From an uncultured Azospirillum sp. (lineage in GTDB: Bacteria > Pseudomonadota > Alphaproteobacteria > Azospirillales > Azospirillaceae), in the NCBI GenBank assembly GCA_937960755.1, contig CALGOL010000252.1:1-5280 (forward strand): a DNA stretch of 5,280 bases. The letters run 5' to 3'. A program made the position numbers and the translations under genes. Shown here piece after piece: positions 1 through 5,280 of the stretch (the stretch's first letter is position 1; each line of letters opens with the position of its first letter). The notes beneath the pieces are model-generated. The model was given only the letters and a program-made list of their open reading frames with translations, did not search any database and had not been told where the DNA came from.

Positions 1-14
1 CGCTCTTCCGATCT
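1..14. other. Residual Illumina adapter at contig end
   Basis: Bases 1-14 read CGCTCTTCCGATCT, identical to the 3' end of the common Illumina TruSeq-type adapter (reverse complement AGATCGGAAGAGCG). It sits exactly at the window edge and interrupts the mmsB reading frame: the family-like protein sequence runs to Thr45 and then becomes Arg-Ser-Glu-Glu, encoded by the adapter. This is a library artefact left by incomplete trimming, and the true genomic sequence begins at about base 15. The match is seen directly; the identification rests on knowledge of the adapter. Confidence 0.93.
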
Positions 15-149
15 GGTCGCCCCGGCGGCGGCGCCGGCGGCGCGGCCGGCTTCGGTGACGTCGAAACCGATCACCTGATGACCGGCCTTGACCAGATTGG
101 CGGCCATCGGCGCGCCCATGTTGCCCAACCCGACGAATGCGACGCGCAT
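15..149 (-). CDS. mmsB: 3-hydroxyisobutyrate dehydrogenase, N-terminal 45 residues (partial)
   Basis: This is the start of an NAD-dependent cytosolic dehydrogenase that oxidises 3-hydroxyisobutyrate to methylmalonate semialdehyde in valine catabolism. Only the first 45 codons are present. They begin MRVAFVGLGNMGAPMAANL and carry the glycine-rich Rossmann fingerprint GLGNMG at residues 7-12, followed by KAGHQVIGFD (21-30), where Asp30 ends the second beta strand as in NAD-binding members. This is the classic N-terminus of the 3-hydroxyisobutyrate dehydrogenase / 6-phosphogluconate dehydrogenase-like family. A strong Shine-Dalgarno (AGGGAGGA on the minus strand, 156-163) lies 6 nt before the ATG and fixes the start. 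The catalytic lysine and C-terminal domain are missing because the contig ends. The sequence alone would also allow another beta-hydroxyacid dehydrogenase such as tartronate semialdehyde reductase; its place after mmsA and the valine genes makes MmsB much the likeliest. It may have its own promoter, since it is separated from the upstream gene by a repeat-containing gap. Confidence 0.88.
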
Positions 150-187
150 GGCGTTTCCTCCCTGAATTTTTAGCCCCTCTTTTTTAA

Positions 188-237
188 CCCTCTCCCCCCT
201 GGGGAGAGGGTGGCGGCGGAGCCGCCGGGTGAGGGGG
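188..237 (+). repeat. Palindromic intergenic repeat, copy A
   Basis: A perfect 10-bp inverted repeat (188-197 CCCTCTCCCC, 3-nt loop, 201-210 GGGGAGAGGG) is followed by a second hairpin (212-226, GGCGGC-GGA-GCCGCC) and then GGGTGAGGGGG at 227-237. This modular makeup is typical of the REP-like palindromic elements scattered between genes in many GC-rich proteobacteria. The same modules recur in inverted order at 281-358, so this is one half of a pair. Whether it is multicopy cannot be judged from one window. Confidence 0.75.
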
Positions 238-280
238 CGTACGGTCGGCAGACCGAAAAACTCTAACCTTGCAACGTTTT

Positions 281-358
281 CCCCCTCACCCAACCCTCTC
301 CTGCGCCGGCTTCGCCGGCCCCATTAGCATCGCCCGCGAAGCGGGCTGGGGGAGAGGG
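281..358 (-). repeat. Palindromic intergenic repeat, copy B (inverted)
   Basis: CCCCCTCACCC at 281-291 is the exact reverse complement of 227-237 in copy A. It is followed by CCCTCTCC (294-301), which pairs with GGAGAGGG (351-358). Between these arms, where copy A has only a 3-nt loop, lie two further perfect hairpins: 305-319 (GCCGGC-TTC-GCCGGC) and 332-346 (GCCCGC-GAA-GCGGGC), joined by an unpaired stretch. Copies A and B can therefore fold into one large structure, with a loop (238-280) that contains a small hairpin of its own (242-255, CGGTC-GGCA-GACCG). None of these stems is followed by a U-run in the minus-strand transcript, so they do not look like intrinsic terminators. Effects on mRNA stability or on expression of mmsB relative to the upstream genes are possible but only inferred. 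Confidence 0.72.
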
Positions 359-386
359 CTAACAACCGGGGTGACGCAGTCAGTCT

Positions 387-1421
387 CTAGTCCCGATACC
401 CCCACTCCTCCCCATTGAGCGGGGCGAGCATGGCGGCGACGGCGATGGGCGAGACGTCGGCCAAGGCGCCATGACGCCATTTCGGCGCCTTGTCCTTGTC
501 GATCACCATCGCCCGCACGCCTTCGTAAAAGTCGGAGCCCGGATCGGCCACCGTGCGCCAGCCGTAGCGAAACTCGCGCGCCAGGCACGCCGATATCTCC
601 GGCTCGACCCGCGCCTGGCGGACCAGGGTCAGGGCGCAAGCCACCGCGAACGGCGAATGCTTGGCGATTTCCACCGCTGTCGCCTCGGCGAAGTCGCTTC
701 CGGTCAAACCCGCCATCAGTCGGGTCGGGTCGTCCACCGCAAACAAGCGGTCGATTTCCGCTTGCTTGGCGGCGAGGGTGGAGGGCGGCGGCGGCTCGGC
801 GAAGCGCTTGATAACCTCCGGGTCGGCGGTTTCCAGCAGCGCCGCGACCAATTCCTCCAGCTTGGCGGACGGAACGAAGTCGTCGGCGAAACCGGCGTAA
901 ATCGCGTCGCCCGCCTTCATCCGGCCCGAGGTGGCGGCGAGGTAATCCCCCAGCCGCCCCGGCGCCAAACCCAGCAGCCGGGTGCCGCCGACGTCGGGGA
1001 TGAAGCCGATGGCGGTTTCCGGCATGGCGATGGTTGAACGCTCCGTCACCACCCGGTGGGCGGCGTGCGCCCCGACGCCGACCCCGCCGCCCATGACGAT
1101 GCCGTCAAGGATCGACACGTACGGCTTAGGATAGCGCTCGATGAAGGTGTTGAGCTGGTATTCGTCGCGCCAAAACTGGCGCGGGCTTTCCGGGTTCGCC
1201 CGCCCGTCATGGTAAATCGCCACGATGTCGCCGCCGGCGCAAAACGCCTTTTCCCCGGCGCCGTCGATCAGCACCATTTTAACGCTGTCGTCCGCCGCCC
1301 ATTTGATCAGCGTCTCCAGCAACGTCAGCGTCATCGGATGAGTCAGCGCGTTGAGCGCCGCCGGACGGTTGAGCGTCAGCCGGCCGACAGCGCCCTCAAC
1401 GGAAACCAGAACATCACTCAT
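387..1421 (-). CDS. 3-hydroxyisobutyryl-CoA hydrolase (crotonase superfamily)
   Basis: A cytosolic thioesterase of the crotonase fold that hydrolyses 3-hydroxyisobutyryl-CoA to free 3-hydroxyisobutyrate and CoA, the step that releases the substrate of MmsB in valine breakdown. At 344 residues it matches the hydrolase subgroup (about 350) rather than ordinary enoyl-CoA hydratases (about 260). The oxyanion-hole segments are FCAGGDI (60-66) and MGGGVGVG (110-117). MPETAIGFIPDVGG (133-146) supplies Glu135 and Asp143, which have the same spacing as the catalytic Glu169/Asp177 of human HIBCH. The C-terminal signature DFYEGVRAMVIDKD (297-310) followed by APKW is diagnostic of the hydrolase group. 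The ATG overlaps the TGA of the upstream dehydrogenase (ATGA, 1418-1421), implying translational coupling, and GGAGGG (1428-1433) lies 6 nt before the start. The stop is TAG. Automated pipelines often label such proteins simply enoyl-CoA hydratase; the extended C-terminus argues against that. Confidence 0.93.
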   Translation of the reverse strand: MSDVLVSVEGAVGRLTLNRPAALNALTHPMTLTLLETLIKWAADDSVKMVLIDGAGEKAFCAGGDIVAIYHDGRANPESPRQFWRDEYQLNTFIERYPKPYVSILDGIVMGGGVGVGAHAAHRVVTERSTIAMPETAIGFIPDVGGTRLLGLAPGRLGDYLAATSGRMKAGDAIYAGFADDFVPSAKLEELVAALLETADPEVIKRFAEPPPPSTLAAKQAEIDRLFAVDDPTRLMAGLTGSDFAEATAVEIAKHSPFAVACALTLVRQARVEPEISACLAREFRYGWRTVADPGSDFYEGVRAMVIDKDKAPKWRHGALADVSPIAVAAMLAPLNGEEWGYRD

Positions 1422-2563
1422 CGCCCGCCCTCCGCCAGCAGCGAACGCGCCACGATCAGCCGCATGATTTCATTCGTACCTTCAAGGATGCGATGAACCC
1501 GCAGGTCGCGCAGCAGCTTCTCCACCCCGTATTCGGCGAGGTAGCCGTAGCCGCCATGCAACTGCAACGCCTCGTCCACCACCTGGAAGCAGGTGTCGGT
1601 GACGAAGCGCTTGGCCATCGCCGCCATGGATGTCGCATCGGCGTCGCCGCGATCCAGCGCGCCGGCCGCGCGGTAGAGCAGCGCCCGGCTGGCCTCGATA
1701 TGCGTCGCCATGTCGGCGAGGCGGAATTGCAGCGCCTGGAACTGGTCGAGCCGTTTGCCGAACGCCTTGCGCTCCGCCATGTAGGCCAGCGACTTGTCGA
1801 GCGCTGCTTGCGCCGCCCCCAGCGAGCAGGCGGCGATGTTGAGCCGGCCGCCGTCCAACCCCTTCATGGCGAATTTGAAGCCTTCGCCCTCCGCCCCCAG
1901 ACGGTTGGCGACCGGAACCCGGCAGTCTTCAAGGATCACCGTGCGGGTCGGCTGGACGTGCCAGCCCATCTTGCGCTCGTTGGCGCCGAAGCTGAGGCCC
2001 ACCGCCTCCTTCGGCACGACGATGGCGGAAACACCCCCCGGCCCTTCGCCACCGGTGCGGGCCATGACAATATAATAGTCGCAAGCGCCGGCGCCGGAGA
2101 TGAACTGCTTGGTTCCGTTCAGCACATAGTCGTCGCCGTCGCGCTTGGCCTTGGTGGTCAGGGCCGCCGCGTCGGAGCCGCAGCCGGGCTCGGTCAGGCA
2201 ATAGGCCGCGACCTTATCCATGGTGACCAGTTGCGGCACGAGGTCGGCGCGCATTTCCGCCGGGCCGAAGCTGTCGATCATCCATGTCGCCATGTTGTGG
2301 ATCGACAGGAAGGCGGAGGTGGCGGGGCAGCCGGTCGCCAGCGCCTCGAAGATCAAGACGGCGTCGAGGCGGCTGAGCCCCGACCCGCCGTATTCCTCGC
2401 TGGTGTAAATGCCCGCCATGCCGAGACCCGCCGCCGCCCGCAGCACGTCCAGCGGAAAGGTCTTGGTCTCGTCCCAATGCAGCGCGTGCGGGGCGATTTC
2501 GCTTGTGGCGAAGGTCAGGGCCATCTCGCGGATGGCCTGTTGTTCTTCGGTCAGGAACGACAT
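1418..2563 (-). CDS. Isobutyryl-CoA dehydrogenase (ACAD8-type acyl-CoA dehydrogenase)
   Basis: An FAD-dependent acyl-CoA dehydrogenase of 381 residues, the usual family length. It should oxidise isobutyryl-CoA to methacrylyl-CoA and pass electrons to electron-transfer flavoprotein. Signatures seen: YCLTEPGCGSDAA (121-133), the first acyl-CoA dehydrogenase pattern; GWHVQPTRTVILEDC (200-214) and VPVANRLGAEGEGF (216-229), both very close to my recollection of human ACAD8; DGGRLNIAACSLGAA (237-251); and QLHGGYGYLAEY (334-345) leading to RILEGTNEIM (358-367). Glu361 in that last segment sits where the catalytic base of most family members lies. The resemblance around 200-251, together with neighbouring mmsA and hydrolase genes, supports isobutyryl-CoA over short-chain or 2-methylbutyryl-CoA as main substrate. 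The gene begins 15 bp after the mmsA stop, with a Shine-Dalgarno (AAGGGGAA) overlapping that stop, so it is cotranscribed. Overlap with 2-methylbutyryl-CoA activity cannot be excluded. Confidence 0.92.
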   Translation of the reverse strand: MSFLTEEQQAIREMALTFATSEIAPHALHWDETKTFPLDVLRAAAGLGMAGIYTSEEYGGSGLSRLDAVLIFEALATGCPATSAFLSIHNMATWMIDSFGPAEMRADLVPQLVTMDKVAAYCLTEPGCGSDAAALTTKAKRDGDDYVLNGTKQFISGAGACDYYIVMARTGGEGPGGVSAIVVPKEAVGLSFGANERKMGWHVQPTRTVILEDCRVPVANRLGAEGEGFKFAMKGLDGGRLNIAACSLGAAQAALDKSLAYMAERKAFGKRLDQFQALQFRLADMATHIEASRALLYRAAGALDRGDADATSMAAMAKRFVTDTCFQVVDEALQLHGGYGYLAEYGVEKLLRDLRVHRILEGTNEIMRLIVARSLLAEGGR

Positions 2564-2578
2564 GGCGGGCCGTTCCCC

Positions 2579-4078
<1,500 letters not shown>

Positions 4079-4082
4079 GGCG

Positions 4083-4091
4083 CTCCTCCCC
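4083..4091 (-). promoter_or_regulatory. Ribosome binding site deciding the mmsA start
   Basis: The minus strand reads GGGGAGGAG and ends 4 nt before the ATG at 4078, a near-ideal Shine-Dalgarno. The alternative upstream ATG at 4180 has no comparable purine-rich sequence ahead of it and lies inside the candidate operator. Confidence 0.8.
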
Positions 4092-4112
4092 AATGCGTTG
4101 TTGTTTGTTGAC

Positions 4113-4143
4113 AGCATAAGGCCATGCATTTCATCAGCGGCAA
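4113..4143 (-). promoter_or_regulatory. Candidate mmsA operon promoter
   Basis: On the minus strand, TTGCCG (4143-4138) and TATGCT (4118-4113) could serve as -35 and -10 with a 19-bp spacer. Transcription would begin near 4106, leaving a leader of about 28 nt that contains the Shine-Dalgarno. Both boxes are poor matches to consensus, which fits an activator-dependent promoter. The ATGCA-N4-TGCAT palindrome would then be centred near -67, the usual position of a LysR-type recognition site. A competing possibility is the perfect TATAAT on the minus strand at 4184-4179, which has no recognisable -35 and would give a leader of about 95 nt. Confidence 0.3.
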
Positions 4144-4166
4144 AGCCCGAAAAAAACGCAATCAAT

Positions 4167-4180
4167 ATGCAAAAATGCAT
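4167..4180. promoter_or_regulatory. Candidate LysR-type operator palindrome
   Basis: ATGCA (4167-4171), AAAA, TGCAT (4176-4180) is a perfect 5-bp inverted repeat with a 4-bp AT spacer between the divergent genes. LysR-family sites are short interrupted palindromes of this general kind, classically T-N11-A; here the matching T and A are separated by 10 bases, so the fit is close but not exact. It abuts the regulator's own candidate -10 box, allowing autoregulation. A related ATGCATTT occurs at 4124-4131. Confidence 0.42.
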
Positions 4181-4186
4181 TATAGT
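4181..4186 (+). promoter_or_regulatory. Candidate -10 box of the LysR-type gene
   Basis: TATAGT matches five of six positions of the sigma-70 -10 consensus and lies 29 bp before the regulator's ATG. No good -35 is found at the proper spacing (4158-4163 reads GCAATC). The same bases overlap a perfect TATAAT on the opposite strand (4184-4179), so which strand uses this element is uncertain. A perfect TTGACA also occurs on the plus strand at 4108-4113, but the best -10 near it (TTTCAT, 4129-4134) is only 15 bp away. Confidence 0.33.
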
Positions 4187-4215
4187 GACGAAAAGCGGCG
4201 AAGCGGCGGCAAGCG

Positions 4216-5118
4216 ATGAACTGGGACGACATGCGTTTCTTTCTGGCGGTCGCCAGAACCGGCAAGGTGACGGAGGCCGGCAAGCGATTGGGCGTCGATC
4301 AGGCCACCGTCGGGCGGCGCATCCATCAGTTGGAACAGCGCCTGCAAGCCAAGCTGTTCGACAAAAGCCCGCGCGGCTATGAGCTGACCGACGCCGGTCA
4401 ACGCTTCCTGCCTTTCGCCGAGGACATGGAAAGCAAGGCGGAGGAAGCGCGCGAGGTCATCGCCGGCCAGACCAAGCAATTGACCGGCGCCATTCGCATC
4501 GGCGCGCCGGAAGGGGTGGCGAGCCACCTTATCAGCGTCGCCGCCGCCGACCTGTGTCGCCGCAACCCTGATCTGGAAGTGCAGTTGGTGGCGCTGCCCC
4601 GCGCCTTCAGCCTGTCAAAGCGCGAGGTGGATTTCGCCGTCAGCGTGTCGCGGCCGACCGGCGGCCGGGTCAAGGTGCGCAAAATCGCCGACTATGAACT
4701 GCATGTTTACGCCGCGCCGGAATACCTCGCCCGCCATCCCGTGGAAAAGCTGGAGGATGCGCGGCGTCGGCGCGGCGTCGGTTATATCTCCGACCTGATC
4801 TTTGACCGCGAACTGGACTACATCCCGCTGATTGATCCCGCCTTCGCGCCGAAACTGACCAGCACCAGTCTGTGGGTGCAGTTGGAGTGGACCAAACAAG
4901 GGGCGGGCTTGTGCGTGCTGCCCGACTTCATCGCGCGCCGTCACCCCGAACTGGTGCGGGTGCTGGCCGACAAGGTGGGTTTCATGCGCACCTTCTGGCT
5001 GCTGACCCATGAGGATAACGCCGGCCTCGACCGCATCCGCCGCTGCGCCGACGCGGTGGCGGATGCGGTGGCGCGACCGCTGGCGGAAATTGCCGCGGAA
5101 CCGCTAATTCCGCCATGA
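4216..5118 (+). CDS. LysR-type transcriptional regulator, divergent from mmsA
   Basis: A 300-residue DNA-binding regulator with the standard LysR-family layout and length. The N-terminal winged helix-turn-helix spans about residues 1-60: MNWDDMRFFLAVARTGKVT, then AGKRLGVDQATVGRRIHQLE (21-40) with the recognition helix around 29-40, and the wing RGYELTDAG (53-61). A linker helix (about 64-88) follows, then the effector-binding domain beginning TGAIRIGAPEG (90-100) and running to about 290. The start is secure: an in-frame TGA lies at 4186-4188 and no other start codon comes before ATG 4216, although the Shine-Dalgarno is weak. Being divergent from mmsA with a shared 137-bp control region, it most likely controls the valine operon, with a pathway intermediate as probable inducer; both are inference. 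In Pseudomonas aeruginosa the mmsAB regulator MmsR is AraC-type, so this is a different solution and I do not give it that symbol. Confidence 0.9.
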   Translation: MNWDDMRFFLAVARTGKVTEAGKRLGVDQATVGRRIHQLEQRLQAKLFDKSPRGYELTDAGQRFLPFAEDMESKAEEAREVIAGQTKQLTGAIRIGAPEGVASHLISVAAADLCRRNPDLEVQLVALPRAFSLSKREVDFAVSVSRPTGGRVKVRKIADYELHVYAAPEYLARHPVEKLEDARRRRGVGYISDLIFDRELDYIPLIDPAFAPKLTSTSLWVQLEWTKQGAGLCVLPDFIARRHPELVRVLADKVGFMRTFWLLTHEDNAGLDRIRRCADAVADAVARPLAEIAAEPLIPP

Positions 5119-5143
5119 ACTGCCGCTAAAGCGGGAATTATTT
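5105..5143 (+). terminator. Possible weak terminator of the LysR-type gene
   Basis: TAATTCCGC (5105-5113) can pair with GCG-G-GAATTA (5131-5140) with a single bulged G, and the stem is followed by TTT (5141-5143). Inside the loop lies a smaller perfect hairpin, CCGC-TAAA-GCGG (5123-5134). A third option, GCGGAA (5095-5100) with TTCCGC (5108-5113), would exclude the large stem. The U-run is short, so this is at best a weak intrinsic terminator overlapping the end of the gene. Confidence 0.3.
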
Positions 5144-5216
5144 AACGCGACGCATCGCAAAAAGATGTGGTTGATTACGCAAAGTCGATATAAAACCATG
5201 CGGCTGAAACAATTTT

Positions 5217-5244
5217 ACTCTCCCGCGACGGTTCGCGGCGGAGT
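5217..5244 (+). other. Hairpin in the presumed 5' leader of the next gene
   Basis: CCGCGA (5223-5228) and TCGCGG (5233-5238) form a perfect 6-bp stem with a CGGT loop, extended across a small internal loop by ACTC (5217-5220) pairing with GAGT (5241-5244). No U-run follows. It lies downstream of a -10-like TATAAA (5189-5194) and upstream of the ribosome binding site at 5268-5272, so it would be in the 5' untranslated region of the following gene. No known riboswitch pattern is recognised. Confidence 0.35.
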
Positions 5245-5267
5245 ATCGTTCGAAAAAAAGCAACAGC

Positions 5268-5272
5268 AGGAG
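5268..5272 (+). promoter_or_regulatory. Ribosome binding site of a gene starting beyond the window
   Basis: AGGAG, in an A-rich context, is followed by 8 nt to the window end at 5280. This is ideal spacing for a plus-strand start codon at or just after 5281. Apart from the features listed, I see nothing coding in the 162 bases between the LysR-type gene and the window end. Confidence 0.5.
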
Positions 5273-5280
5273 ACCCGACC

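Noticed and set aside
188..358. The repeat hairpins as a CRISPR or as an intrinsic terminator of the operon
   Set aside because: There are only two inverted, modular copies with no regular spacers, and no stem is followed by a U-run in the minus-strand transcript.
286..639. A 117-codon minus-strand frame covering the repeat and the end of the hydrolase gene
   Set aside because: It overlaps the well-supported hydrolase in another frame and continues through the palindromic repeat; its Arg/Gly-rich composition is typical of a GC-rich shadow frame.
4108..4134. A perfect TTGACA on the plus strand as the -35 of the regulator promoter
   Set aside because: The best downstream -10 (TTTCAT) is only 15 bp away and matches four of six positions; the TATAGT at 4181 gives a more usual leader length. 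It remains possible but unsupported.
4079..4180. Hydrophobic N-terminal extension of MmsA resembling a signal peptide
   Set aside because: The enzyme family is cytosolic and starts at MSAYVHF. A strong ribosome binding site precedes ATG 4078, and the extra codons run through the operator and promoter region.
5198..5280. An open frame from ATG 5198 (MRLKQFYSP...) to the window end
   Set aside because: There is no Shine-Dalgarno before it, it starts only 3 bp after the TATAAA box and so ahead of the expected transcript start, and it runs through a hairpin and another well-spaced ribosome binding site. A start at 5281 explains the region better.

Overview
This window is GC-rich chromosomal DNA that most resembles an alphaproteobacterium (a Rhodospirillales-like host is a guess). 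The reasons are the strong GC bias at third codon positions, the divergent LysR-mmsA arrangement, and a CCCTCTCC/GGGGAGAGGG-type intergenic palindromic repeat. The left end is a contig edge: bases 1-14 match the end of the standard Illumina adapter rather than genomic sequence.

Layout. Four genes lie on the minus strand and read from right to left: mmsA (start 4078), an ACAD8-type isobutyryl-CoA dehydrogenase (start 2563), a 3-hydroxyisobutyryl-CoA hydrolase (start 1421), then a 238-nt gap holding an inverted pair of palindromic repeats, and the first 45 codons of mmsB (start 149), cut by the contig end. The first three genes are tightly packed (15-bp gap, then a 4-bp ATGA overlap) and look like one operon. 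A LysR-type regulator (4216-5118) is divergent from mmsA across a 137-bp AT-richer region that holds a perfect ATGCA-N4-TGCAT palindrome and candidate promoters. Bases 5119-5280 are non-coding: a possible weak terminator, a -10-like box, a hairpin, and a ribosome binding site placed for a gene starting just outside the window at 5281.

Function. Together the genes cover most of the distal valine catabolic pathway: isobutyryl-CoA to methacrylyl-CoA (dehydrogenase), 3-hydroxyisobutyryl-CoA to free 3-hydroxyisobutyrate (hydrolase), 3-hydroxyisobutyrate to methylmalonate semialdehyde (MmsB), and semialdehyde to propionyl-CoA (MmsA). The one step not encoded here is hydration of methacrylyl-CoA. 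The LysR protein is probably the local regulator.

I found no sign of a novel defence, mobile or otherwise undescribed system. The points worth a second look are the adapter-ended contig, the repeat pair inside the operon, the LysR-type rather than AraC-type control, and the compact divergent operator.
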